Program-made: the position numbers and the translations under genes
Notes under the pieces: model-generated
Told to the model about the DNA's origin: nothing
Databases searched by the model: none
The model's input: the letters and a program-made list of their open reading frames with translations, nothing else
Shown here: positions 32,783 through 43,647 of the stretch, piece after piece
Position numbering within the stretch: the stretch's first letter is position 1
Layout: every line of letters starts with the position of its first letter
Origin: Exobasidium rhododendri
Lineage: Eukaryota > Basidiomycota > Exobasidiomycetes > Exobasidiales > Exobasidiaceae
Reading direction: 5' to 3'
Assembly: GCA_026210745.1 (NCBI GenBank)
Contig: CP110632.1
Coordinates: forward strand, 3,719,001 to 3,783,000
Length of the DNA stretch: 64,000 nucleotides

Positions 32783-35700
32783 TCAAACGGATATGCCCAG
32801 GGCAGCAATCTCCTCACGAAAGAGTTCGACTCGACCCAGTGTGTACCGAAGCTAAATAAAGGGCCACGGAAAGAGGAGAAGCTTTCTTGCGTCAGAATCG
32901 GGTGGCTATAGCAAGAGCACTGACACACAGCAGGGTACTCACGTTGTCAAAGTCCTCTGAACAGCCTGCTACCGATGCTGGTGTTGTTTGATCTGTATCC
33001 ATCAGAAGTATCGTCTCGTCACTTGCGCCTGATCTGTTGAGAACATCTTCCAGCACAAGCTCGATCTGCTCTTTTGCAAATGTAACACCCCAAAGCGCCC
33101 AACTGGCATGACAAGCCATGGAATATATTTCTACTTCTTTCTCCAATCTGTCAATCTCCCGTTCCATGCTTGCCTCCAGTGCGATCAACGAGGATTTCCC
33201 TGTCAGAAGTGGTGATGAAATGGGATTGAGGGTAGGTGAATCGCCTGCTAAGATAGCAGTAGAGGCGACGGTAAAGCTCTTATTTCTACCGCCCAAGATG
33301 TGAGAAGGGCTGGAAGACTGGTCTACTGGCTTTGCTTTCGCGTTCTCCCCTGCTTTCTGTGAGACAGCTAGCGAGCTAGCAGGCAAGATAGAAGGAGGCA
33401 AAATAAGTTCTTCGGTGGGTGGTGGCACGGTTGAACCAGGTAGGTCCATCGTGCTCTGTGATGTCTTTCCCCTCATACGCAACAATCTTCCTTGTTCCAC
33501 GTATGCTCGCATCCATCGACGTCGCTCTTCTCTGGTAGGGTAAGGTAGCAGGTAAGGAGACCAAGAGTCGGTAGGTGAGTGATAATCGAAACGCCACTCA
33601 TGGAAAGCATTGGCAATGTCGTATGCTCTCGGATTGGGAGAGCAGTATTCAAAGTCAATCACGATCAAGCGTTCGTAAGGTGCCAATTTGGTACGACTCC
33701 TTTGTCGCGAAGGCATTCGTCTGGAAGACGTTACTGTCCCACTACGATCTCGGATGTTGTTTGTCGATCCCATTGCCACCTTTTCGCTACTCTGCTCTCT
33801 AGTCATTCTAGGCATCCCGATTCCAACATCTTCACCCTCTCCATCCTTGATAAGCAAAAGATTGCTGTACTGCGTATCGCCGTGTGCCAAGACCCTTTTA
33901 CTTGTTCCATTCATTCTCTCCCATCGTCGGACATGCTTTTTGTAGGCGTCCATCTCTCTCAAGAAGCGCGGAAAATCAATCGATGCGATGGCAAGTAGCG
34001 TCTTCTGAAGGTTCATCAAGGTAAGCCCCAGCTCCAAACTCTTCGTCTTTGGTGGTGGTTCAGCGAGGAAGGGCGAGAAAGGAATGCCCTCCAGATTGGT
34101 GCCTCTGAGTGCCGTTTCACATGCTACCTTTCCTTGCTCGGTCTGCGAGAACTCGTCAACAAGAGCAAAAACTTTGCCCGCTTCCCTTGCCCATCTCTTT
34201 GTTCTTCTCCAGACGCCTGGGTATGGCTGTCGACTAGTGCCAGAATTGCCCCGACTGGTGGAAGATCCTCGACGAGGTTTTGCAGCAGAAGGTGTGTTGA
34301 AGGTATAAGGTGATTGAATATGACCCTTTCTGCTCGCTAGGATTGAATCAGAATAATTCGACGGTCCTAGATTAGGACTCGATAGCAGGTTTTCACTACT
34401 ACCAGACATCATAGAGCCCCCATCTTGAGAATTGTAAGACGTTGCTAGAGAGTCAAAAGAGGTTACAGAGTTATTCCGCTGCTTCACTGAATAGTCTCGA
34501 ATCGCAATCCCTTGAATTTGAGCACCACCGACTCCTGAAGCCGTGATGGACGTATCGGGTACTGCCGAACCGTCGCTAGGTGTCATGGGTGCGGGACTTT
34601 CTCTTGGATTTTGATTCGAGAGCACAGATTTGCCTTCAAAGTAACTACCGACTTGGCCACTTGTACCTCTGCTATTCTTAGATGGCAGAGGTCTATGACT
34701 TCGCGCGAAGAGATGGTTTTCAATACCCCTGCCAAATAAACCGCTGCTGTTCTCACTTCCCGCTCGAAGATCGCCTTGTTCCAATACAGCTCTCATTGTT
34801 TCTAGAGGTACTTCATGTAGCTGCCTCATTCTTCTAGCTACCCACTGCGCTGTACCTTCCCGACCTCTCACCCACAAGCTTCCGTCTTCTCGTATTGTTT
34901 CCCTCCTGTCCCCTAGATCACGCATACCTTCCTTACCGATGGGCTCTGCATCGAAGAATGTCTCTACTCTACCATTTGCAAAGGTACCCAAGATGTGTGG
35001 TCCGATCTCATATAGACTAGAAAGTGTGTGTAAGATGAGCAATTCTGCCCTTCGAGATAGCAATACTTCCGTTCCACTTCCATACACGCGCAATAAGACT
35101 GTCCTCGGACCATTGGCTGACTTCTTCGAGGGTAATTTGTAACTTACGAAGAAGACAGCGTTTGAGAAAGCACCACTGATTCGCTTCAATTCGAGATTGT
35201 CTGGAGATAGAGGAAGAAGGGATGGATCCACATCTTCTTCTGACCATGTCTCCAACTTCAATATCGTACTGAACATTGTCAAAACTTGATCTCTAAATGC
35301 TGATGTTTTGGCTTTGCTGCAAATGGCGAGAGATGAAAGTAGCGTAAGTGCAAGAGCTCAAACAGCATCTTATCGTGGGCACTTACTTTGCCTTCAATCG
35401 CCAGCCCCTCGCGGCCGGCACCCCGTAAGCATGCATGTCTTCTTCATCCTCGTCCTCAAGGTCAAACCCGCTAGGTTCTACTTCTTCTTCATCCTCCTCT
35501 TCTTCAAACTCTTCCCTTTCTTCTTCCTCACGCTCTCCCACCGTTTTCTTTGTATAGCCGTCTACATCAACCTTGCTCTTGTCCTGCGTGAATGCAGATG
35601 AGCTTCTTCTGGCGACAGGCGTCAAAGTACCTCCGAAAGAATCACCTCGAATCGCATTGGCACTACTTAGACCACCTTGCGAGACACTTGTATTGATCTT

Positions 35701-35928
35701 CGGTTCTGTGCTACGCGAAGGTGTAAGTTCGTTAGGACGAGTGGGGTAACCCCAATCATCTAGGGACAGGGAATTTATGTCGCAGTCAGAAGAGTCGTCT
35801 GATCGTGTCGAGGTGTAGCTGGAAGCAGACAAAGCAGGTGAAGGAGACGGGCTGGCGCTGACACTGGAGGTGGGATTAGAAGTAGCAAATTGTTTGTTTT
35901 CTGTCGACGAGATCGATTGAAAAGACAT
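32783..35928 (-). CDS. CKI1: Choline/ethanolamine kinase with long N-terminal extension
   Basis: Three exons, 35387-35928, 32943-35316 and 32783-32851, give about 994 residues, far longer than yeast Cki1 (582). Kinase motifs are AHGDTQYSNLL (from about residue 658, catalytic Asp near 661) and VIDFEYCSPNPRAYDIANAF. The final 69-nt exon adds LRYTLGRVELFREEIAALGI, the conserved C-terminal helix. The enzyme phosphorylates choline or ethanolamine, the first step of the Kennedy pathway. The extra length is a Ser-rich and strongly acidic N-terminus (exon 1, about 180 residues) and a Ser-rich insertion of about 200 residues between kinase subregions. Exon 1 and the body look like separate frames, but the splice AA|C joins them into KAKTSAFRDQVLTMFSTILK. 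Confidence 0.9.
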
Positions 35929-36272
35929 CCTTCTTCTTCGGTCAAGAAGAAAATCAAAAGATGGCGAATAAATCAGAAGAGAAGGTAAGGCAAATGAGTC
36001 AGTGCAAAGGAATGAGAAAAGCGAAAGAGTGATGGAAGCGCGGGTGAGTGTGCAGGAAATGGAAGCACTGCTTTCAAGTTTTGCCCTTCTGTCTCTGGGC
36101 ACCTTTGCCGCTCCTGACGTCAACACACGCTAAGAAACTCAATATATTTGTTCCTCAACGCGCAACGTTGCCTTATTTTCCGTGTTGCCATACCAACCCC
36201 CTTGCTAGTCCATCTCTCTCCTTGGCCTGTTTCTTCTCGCTTTTACGTTTCAATTCTCGAAAGGGAGGGGGA
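35929..36272. promoter_or_regulatory. Divergent promoter region between choline kinase and GPN2
   Basis: A 344-bp stretch. Both flanking frames are open into this region but lack an ATG, so a little coding extension is possible. I see no clear regulatory motif. Confidence 0.35.
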
Positions 36273-37577
36273 ATGCCATTTGGACAGCTGGTCATTGGCT
36301 CGCCAGGATCAGGCAAGACCACCTACTGCGATGGACTACATCAAATCTTGACTGCGTTGAGACGGCCAGTCACGATCGTTAATCTGGACCCTGCCAATGG
36401 ACAGTCTCTTCCCTATCCGTGTGCGATAAACATAGCCAGCTTGATCACTGTCAAAGATGTCATGAGAGAGTTGAATCTAGGTCCTAATGGAGCGATTTTG
36501 TATTGTATGGAATACTTGGAGGAGCACTACGAGTGGTTGGAATCTCGACTAGATCGACTAAGCGACGATGCATATGTGGTCTTTGATCTACCTGGACAAG
36601 TCGAGCTGAGCACAAATCACGGCAGTCTCCGAAGGATATTGGAGAAGTTACAAAAGAAGGATTGGCGGTTGGTTGCAGTGCATCTGCTGGACGCTTCCCA
36701 TATCACAGACGCCTCACGTTACATTTCCCTCCTGCTACTCTCCCTTCGCGCGATGCTCACATTGGAGATGCCTCATGTCAATGTGTTGAGTAAAGTGGAT
36801 CTGCTTGGCAATGCAGCAGCAGCAGCAGCAAATGACAGCGACGGTGATAGCATGGAAGGGAATGATCTCAGCGAAGGAGGAGACGAGGCTGAGTCGAATA
36901 TAGGTGGTCTAGGTGAGTGATATCGTACGAGCAGGTTGTCCCTTTCAGCCCTGACCATACCTCCACCAGCATTCAATCTCAATTACTACACCGAAGTGCA
37001 AGATCTCTCTTACCTTATGCGCCATCTCAGATCATCGCAAGGCCCGCGTAAATCTTCTCGTTTCTCGGAATTGAACGAGAGAATCTGCGACCTCGTAGAG
37101 GATTTTGGCTTAGTCTCCTTTGAGACACTGGCTATTGAAGACAAGCGCAGCATGCTCCGTCTACAGAGAGTACTTGACAAGGCGACTGGATATATCTTTG
37201 TCGCAAGAGAGGGACAGGAGGGCGATGAGCAAAATACACGACAAACTCGTGCAGTAGATGGCGCGTTACGAGAGGGGCAAGTGCCCGGCAACCTTGATGA
37301 CACCACCATGTCGGACAGCATGCCCAGCAATGCAACAAAGAGGGGGACAGCAGCTTCGGCGGCGGCTTTGTTCACCGTTGCTGATCAAGGATCGCCAATG
37401 GGTTGGGGAACAGCGGCAGATGTCCAGGAAAGATGGATCGATCACCGAGAAGAGTGGCAAGATTTTGAGATCAAGGAGAGAAGAGATATGGAGGCGAGGT
37501 GGGAAAGGGCGGGCAAGGAGGAGGGCAAAGATTTTCAGGTGGGTGCGGTGGGGTCAGTCAAAGAGAGAGATCCTTAA
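36273..37577 (+). CDS. GPN2: GPN-loop GTPase 2
   Basis: Exons 36273-36912 and 36970-37577 give 415 residues. The P-loop is GSPGSGKTT (residues 9-17), and the diagnostic Gly-Pro-Asn loop is at 70-72 (LNLGPNGAILYCMEYL). Switch II is DLPGQVEL (about 105-112) and the base-recognition motif is SKVDLL. After the intron comes FNLNYYTEVQDLSYL and the conserved VSFETLAIEDKRSM. GPN proteins help assemble and import RNA polymerases II and III. An Ala6 tract from a GCA repeat and an acidic loop interrupt the domain just before the intron. The tail beyond residue 315 is low in conservation. Confidence 0.93.
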
Positions 37578-37684
37578 TCGCTTCTTGATTGATGCTTGTA
37601 ATATACAAATTGATGAGGAACACCTCTTCCTTCAAGCTTTTGTTTAAAGGCAACTGTAAAATCATATAATACAATGGTTCCTCT

Positions 37685-38051
37685 TTACTCTTGCATCTCC
37701 GCCATCTCAGCATTGATTTCCGCCATCAATTCTTGAATCTCTTGCCGGTGGTTCTGTACAGCAAGATTTTCCTGTTGAATGTCGCTGTCATGTATATTTC
37801 TTCCTTCGACGTTTGCTGTCCTTATGCTCTGATCCCGCCGGACGATGCTTCGCAAAACAGCATTTTCTAGATCTTGAATATGGCCCACCAAATCAGCGAG
37901 TAGACGTTGATTGAAACGAGTTCGGAGTTCTGTCTCGATAGCTCGGACTATATGTGAGCTGTCAAGTAGTCCAGAGGTGACCAATGCTAGAATCTTGACG
38001 AAAACATCGTCGGTGAGGGGCACAACTTCAGCGTGGTAGTGTCCAGAGCTT

Positions 38052-38083
<32 letters not shown>

Positions 38084-38269
38084 GCCAAGGTTGCCGTTCG
38101 ACGGAGTCTGATTCGAAGTGGTGGACGCTAGTGTAGAGCGGGACTGCTGCTGATATAGAGCCATCGCTTCGTCATACTCTTTCCAGTGATTGACTCTCTG
38201 TTCTTGTGCATCTTTGAAAGCTTTCACTGCGTCTTGGATGCTCGAAGGGCCGGCTTCCTGCGTCATCAT
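37685..38269 (-). CDS. Small coiled-coil protein with polyalanine tract, unknown
   Basis: A single-exon frame of 194 residues from the double ATG at 38269/38266. The N-terminus is helical (IQDAVKAFKDAQEQRVNHW). Then comes a run of nine Ala from a CTG/CAG repeat, and a region from VVPLTDDVFVKILALVTSG onward that looks folded. A C-terminal coiled coil follows (HRQEIQELMAEINAEMAEMQ). No family is recognised. It converges with GPN2 (107 bp between stops). Confidence 0.6.
38056..38083. repeat. CTG/CAG trinucleotide repeat coding for polyalanine
   Basis: Nine uninterrupted CTG units lie in the minus-strand coiled-coil gene, read as GCA codons. A shorter GCA repeat codes Ala6 in GPN2 at 36813-36830. 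Confidence 0.85.
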
Positions 38270-38543
38270 GTCTCTCGTTAAGAATGAGGGTTATGGCGAT
38301 GTCGATGTCGAGACGTGCCGAGAATGGACAAGTCGATTCAGAGACACAAAGCGCGTATACTTTTCTCAATCCATCAAGCGTCGGAAGCTCTGAAGGTATC
38401 TGTCTCTGATGCCACAAAGAATGACGGCACTCTGAGCATCAAGGATCTCTCTCTCTCTGTCTCGATAGAGAATGGCTTTGGTCATGCCGGCAGATGGTAG
38501 TTACAAACGAAGAAAACGATTCTCCAGAAGCGAGGGAGCATGA

Positions 38544-40215
38544 GCATGTTGGACATGTAAGAAAAGGAAGGTCAAAAGTGATGAAACAAGACCGACGTGT
38601 GAACGATGCAATGACGAGACGAGGTACTGCTTGGGGTTTGGGGATGAGCGTTCAATGTCTCTCGTGTCGCCAGTACTGCCAGACCGTAGTCCATTCGCAA
38701 GTTCAGTAATCGCATCGGCAATGGAAACCGACGCCCCTGACGCAGACGAATCGCCAAGGATACCAACTGATCTCGCAGAAGATACTTTCGGGATACCAGT
38801 AGAGAGCACTACGCAATTCTCCGAATGGCTGAACTTGCTGTGTGGAGACAATACATCCGATCCGAGCTGGCTTATGCCTGAAGCGATGATGCAGGCTAGT
38901 CCTGTTGCAGAAGCAAGCTGGCTGGCAACCGAAGAATGGAAGACGGCGGCTCGACTTCAACGCTGCGGGACTTATCGCTCGCAGCCTCCCAGTCACATCA
39001 TCATATACCCCATAGCAACAGCAGCAGCAGCAGTAATTAAATCCAAGAGGTTGGGTCCATGCTGGCTGGACAGCTTCGGGCACTTTGCACTTCACAACTT
39101 CAGTATGATGCCCTCTGTCGATTCTTCAACGTTGTCGCCCAATGCTTTCACCTGCTTCCTTCTTCTTTGAACTCATGGCGGCGAGTGTATGCTCAACAAT
39201 GCATTGAAAGTCCTCTAAAACTGAAGCTAACGACGAGCTTGGGTCTTGTATCACTATCGTTGTGTGGGATGATTCTTAAACGACCACTTGCTTATGGTCT
39301 GTACACACAAAGCTTGAAAGTGTGGAAGCAAAAGGTGATCGCGGCCATGGACAGAGAGAGTGTGGTACTCACTGAAATAGAGGCAGTAGAAGTACTAGCC
39401 GGAGTAGTCTTGCTATTTCACATTGAACAATTTGATGTAGGCCTGGCTAGTAATTCTAGTCATTGCATAAACGAGGCCAAGAGGATCATACTTGTAGTGC
39501 TCAGGGGCGATAGTGTGGAGAAGGTATTTATGAGCGCAGGCAGCATATTCCGCTTCTTAGTAAAGACTGTCCTTTGATGGGATACACTAAGCAGAACAGA
39601 AATGTCTGAGATCATAAAATCATGACACTAAGGCCATCTTCGATGCAGCTCATACGTGGGAGGAGGAAGAAGATGTACTGGACTGCTGCCAATGTATCAC
39701 TGGCTGGCCTCTTGGTCTACTCGAAGTTGTAGCTCAGGTGAGACACAGTAAAACCTGTACCACCATCCTCTGAGTAGCTTTTGCGATGGCTCCCTCTGCA
39801 ACGAATCCCACCGTCGGCTCGCAATCACTGCTCCACAGCCTCCCTGTTTTGCCCTTTAAAGGGGAAACAAGACGTCAGCTTTGTTCATCCGTTGTCTGCG
39901 CTCTCCTTGCAAGAACAACAATCAACAGTAGAGCCGGTACGCAAGGAACTATGCTGCAATGCTTGGTTCAAATACGTGCAGATCAAAGAACCACCAAAGG
40001 CGGTACTTGCTCCTTGATTGGACGCATATCTCTAAGTCCACACAGAAACATTCACGACCCCGACGCTTTCCACTATGCCTATCCTCTTCCATTCGTCCCA
40101 AGAGTACACACCACCTTTCGAACGAACAACCCCTACGTGACTCGAAATCGTCAATTGATCTTACAGACTATCATCACGGTAGCCAATTATGAGTACATCT
40201 TGTGCTTGGTTCTTT
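38544..40215 (+). pseudogene. Decayed Zn2Cys6 / Fungal_trans_2 transcription factor
   Basis: From 38544 the frame gives ACWTCKKRKVKSDE and TRPTCERCNDETRYC, a fungal zinc cluster in which the third cysteine (codon 38577-38579) is Ser. A stop (38541-38543) directly precedes it. The same frame runs to 39170. The regulatory-domain pattern then continues in another frame from about 39080 (QYDALCRFFNVVAQ through FRFLVKTVL) to an in-frame TGA at 39575-39577, placed where the domain usually has an aromatic residue before WDTLSRTE. About 50 bp later the match shifts frame again (AIFDAAHTWEEEEDVLDCCQ, then CITGWPLGLLEVVAQ to 39738). Weak traces persist to about 40200. A working gene with unusual introns is possible, but the lost zinc ligand argues for decay. 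Confidence 0.6.
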
Positions 40216-40478
40216 GATCATGCAGGTGCTATTCACCATGAAGTCAGAGATACAGGCGCTTGACCTTTTTTGACGTCTTTCTCCTTAAAGGCATGGAGAG
40301 TTGGGTGGGACACGAGGATCGAAGGCGGACCTAAATCAGGATCGCGCTTTCGGCGGTTTAAGATTGAAATTTTGACAAAAATAACCTTTCAAATTTCTTC
40401 CGCTTAGGTCGGTCATTTCAGGAAGAAGTACGCCTTACGCAGAGAAAGGTAGGAGCTTCCCTCGTCAGCACCAACAGC

Positions 40479-43400
40479 ATGTCGGCAGAAGCGGCGCAGT
40501 GGGATCTGATAGCGGGAGAATGGAGAGGCGAGGAGAGGTCTGATAGTCCAGTCAGACTTGTGCTGGAAGGATCTTATCTCGATATTCTGAACACCAGCCT
40601 CGCCAAGCGACTTCTATCACCATTTCTCCACGCACTTATCTTGACTGAATATCAAAGCTCCACTGCAACGCTGCAAGCATATCGTCTTCAGATCCAAGGG
40701 GGAAAAGTGCAGCCGATCGATGCACTTGCAATCGCTGTCGCATCTCTTCACATCTTCATTCAGCTGAACTGGACAGGACCGGACTTGCCTGAAGATAGCA
40801 TCAACCCAATCACACTCCTTCGTAGAATAAGCCCAGATGCCCTTCCACCTCGTGGAGTCAACCAAGCAGTGGAGAACAGTGGAGACGAAGATGTTAGGCT
40901 CGGCAACAGCCTTACGCAATCGTGTTTGGAGGAGTTGACGTGGAATGGAGAGCCGGCGTATCACCTCTGTCGATCGCCGTTCTTTCTCTTGTTTGCCCTT
41001 CGTCTTCTTGGAGCTTTGCCTAGCGATCTCGTCACTGTCCCTTGGTGGCGACTTCGAGCCTCTTCCATTCACTCCAGGATCCTAGATACCCCAATCATGA
41101 TCTCTGCTTCCATCTTCGCGTCTTTGCAAACCGTCGAGGAGCATTTACTTCTCCTGCAGGCAGCGACTTTGGACATTGAAACAAAAGCACACTGGGGCTC
41201 GCTCTTGGCCCGCCTCTATATCGATAAGGGGCTCACATTGCAGAGAAGTGGTGCCGACAAGGAAGCAAGCGAGCTCTTTGTCAAGGCTGCTGCAGTAAAT
41301 AATTTCAGATACGAAGTCACTGGTGCGCTAGGAAAGAGGACGAAGTTTCAGAGAGAAGAAAAGACGATTTTGGTGTTGCTGGCCGAAAGCTCGTTGCCTG
41401 ACAAGCAGCAGCAGCAGACCAGCACAAAGACAGATAGCATGGAAGAGGAGGAAGAAGCGGCGAGGGAAAAGTATGATGAAGACCCAGCTGGCTTACATTC
41501 GGACAACTCTGGTTGGGATGCAGGCCCGTCCAGCATTCGAGAAGCAGGCATGCCCACCGAGATGAATCTCAACGATGATACTTTGCTAGAGCAGACTCGC
41601 TTCTCTTCGACAAGTGCTTCCGCTGGCTCACTAGCTCACCTAGATGCATCCAATCCGAAGCCTCTTCACCCACTCGATTCTTCCATTCTCCTCTCCCTCA
41701 GTCTCAACATCAATAATGCAGCCCCAGAGAACGGCTTGACATCTTCTCAAATCTCCGCCTTTGTTTCGAGAACTCTAGCACACGCTCGAAATTGGAGTGT
41801 GCATACAATGGGTCTGCTGTTGCGAAGTCGACTAGAAGCACACAGGACCCGGACAGCACAAAGAAGTGTCCTTCAACTTCAAGCGTTGCTAGATCAGATG
41901 CCCACTTCAGACTCTACTTTGTCGGAAAGGATGCTGTACTTTCATGAACTAGACCTGCCATCAACGTGGGAGATGCAAGCAGAACTAGCCAAGAGGTACG
42001 CCGCACTGGGGGTCGTACGAAGCGCTCTGGAAATCTTCGAAAAGATTGAGTTGTGGGAAGAGGCAGTGCAATGCTGGGGTGCTACGGGCAGGCAAGATCG
42101 GGGAATCGAAGTGGTGCGTGATCTTCTCGAGGGTAGAAAAGTAGAAAGCAGTCAAGCCATTTCAGAGAGGAAGCAAGGCGGCAGTACCGAGGTCACGCAA
42201 AACCTCAACAAAGCCAGAGAGGCAAAATTGTGGTGCGTTCTGGGTGACCTGGACATTGAGAAACAGGAGGAGCACTACTTGAAAGCATGGATTGTGTCCA
42301 ATCAACGATCAGCGAGGGCAGCAAGGTCGATTGGCGGACTAGCATTTGCTCGGAATGAGTTTCAAAAGACTATCCTGTGGTTGCGAAGAGGCGTGAAAAT
42401 AAACCCCCTCTACACTAGGAGCTGGTTTGTGTTGGGCTGCGCATACATGCGATTAGATACCACGCAAGCTTACCTAGAAGCTGCACGTTGCTTCAGGAGG
42501 TGCACATCACTTGACGATGAGGACGGTGAAAGCTGGAACAATCTGGCCAGCTGCTATCTTCGCTTGAGTCAATTAGGGCAAGGAGTGTTGCGAGAAGCAC
42601 AATCTTCGGAGAGTAGTGCAAACGAAATGGATGCGACAGAGGTGCTTCAAGGGTTGCAGGAGGATGGAGACAACGAAGACGAAAGCGATCGAGATAGTTT
42701 TCATAGTCGTGACTCTGGCGTGGTCATGGACGGCAGCGACGTGGAAGCAGAGCCGGATGACCTGACAGGCAACGACACCATAGGGTCGACGGCTTTGTCA
42801 AGTGGATCTAATTCTTCTGCCGTCTTCGATGTCAAGCTGTTGGCTCATCGAGCTCTGACAAAGTCGCTTCGATTTTCCTTCGACGATTGGAGAGTGTGGA
42901 ATAATTACATGATCGTCAGCGTCGATTGCGGCCTGATGGGTGAAGCAGTCCGAGCTATGACTAGAATCGTAGATATAAGGCTAGCCAAATCAGGCACGAC
43001 AGAGGAGAACAAGATTGTAGATGTCGCCGTGTTGAATCGTCTGGTTGATGCGGTCACTCGTGCTCCGAGTAAGGAGGAAGACGCTGTTGAAGGAGCGAGC
43101 GCCAGTGAGACCCAACAAGATCATCAAATACGAGAAGCTAATCATAGTCCTCATGAAGGACATGGTCTATACCCATCTCTCTCCAAAGCATTTGAGAGTA
43201 CAATCCTACCAAGAATATCTTCTTCTGCGGCCATTTATCGCGCATATGCTCGCCTCCTGTTCTGGCAAGGTCTTTTCCGGTCTGCCCTACACGCACACCT
43301 GAACGCTTGGCGTGTCTCTTATGGCAGCGATGCGAATGTGCAAGTGACGACTGAGAAGGTTGTCTTTGTAGAAGCCATTGAGGAGTTGAAGGAGTTATGT

Positions 43401-43610
43401 GAAATCTTGGAAAACTTCGGTCACCGCCAGGTCCAAATTGATAAAGATGGCAAAGAATGTCAAGGCAAAGGCAGCAAGGTCGAATTAGCAATGGACAATT
43501 GGAAATTCAAGGCCAGGAGTCTTGTTCGATCGTTCATTGGTAGGACGAAAGACTCCTTTGACGGTGAAAAGGAGTGGGACGATTTGTTGGAGCTGCGTGC
43601 CAGTCTGTAA
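40479..43610 (+). CDS. EMW1: TTC27/Emw1-type TPR protein
   Basis: A single-exon frame of 1043 residues. The core matches the TTC27/Emw1 family: RMLYFHELDLPSTWEMQAEL, LWCVLGDLDIEKQEEHYLKA, ILWLRRGVKINPLYTRSWFV, and the TPR helices LGCAYMRLDTTQAYLEAARC and WNNLASCYLRL. The yeast homologue is essential and linked to cell-wall integrity; the biochemical role is not settled. Two acidic, Ser-rich insertions (about residues 305-400 and 705-785) interrupt the repeats. The gene ends only 37 bp from the Mis12 stop. Confidence 0.87.
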   Translation: MSAEAAQWDLIAGEWRGEERSDSPVRLVLEGSYLDILNTSLAKRLLSPFLHALILTEYQSSTATLQAYRLQIQGGKVQPIDALAIAVASLHIFIQLNWTGPDLPEDSINPITLLRRISPDALPPRGVNQAVENSGDEDVRLGNSLTQSCLEELTWNGEPAYHLCRSPFFLLFALRLLGALPSDLVTVPWWRLRASSIHSRILDTPIMISASIFASLQTVEEHLLLLQAATLDIETKAHWGSLLARLYIDKGLTLQRSGADKEASELFVKAAAVNNFRYEVTGALGKRTKFQREEKTILVLLAESSLPDKQQQQTSTKTDSMEEEEEAAREKYDEDPAGLHSDNSGWDAGPSSIREAGMPTEMNLNDDTLLEQTRFSSTSASAGSLAHLDASNPKPLHPLDSSILLSLSLNINNAAPENGLTSSQISAFVSRTLAHARNWSVHTMGLLLRSRLEAHRTRTAQRSVLQLQALLDQMPTSDSTLSERMLYFHELDLPSTWEMQAELAKRYAALGVVRSALEIFEKIELWEEAVQCWGATGRQDRGIEVVRDLLEGRKVESSQAISERKQGGSTEVTQNLNKAREAKLWCVLGDLDIEKQEEHYLKAWIVSNQRSARAARSIGGLAFARNEFQKTILWLRRGVKINPLYTRSWFVLGCAYMRLDTTQAYLEAARCFRRCTSLDDEDGESWNNLASCYLRLSQLGQGVLREAQSSESSANEMDATEVLQGLQEDGDNEDESDRDSFHSRDSGVVMDGSDVEAEPDDLTGNDTIGSTALSSGSNSSAVFDVKLLAHRALTKSLRFSFDDWRVWNNYMIVSVDCGLMGEAVRAMTRIVDIRLAKSGTTEENKIVDVAVLNRLVDAVTRAPSKEEDAVEGASASETQQDHQIREANHSPHEGHGLYPSLSKAFESTILPRISSSAAIYRAYARLLFWQGLFRSALHAHLNAWRVSYGSDANVQVTTEKVVFVEAIEELKELCEILENFGHRQVQIDKDGKECQGKGSKVELAMDNWKFKARSLVRSFIGRTKDSFDGEKEWDDLLELRASL

Positions 43611-43647
43611 AGACATACTTCTTTTCCAAATAGATATATCCTATTTT

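Noticed and set aside
38315-38500. Frame proposed as first exon of the transcription-factor remnant
   Set aside because: No donor and acceptor in matching phase connect it to the zinc cluster. An in-frame stop directly precedes the cluster.
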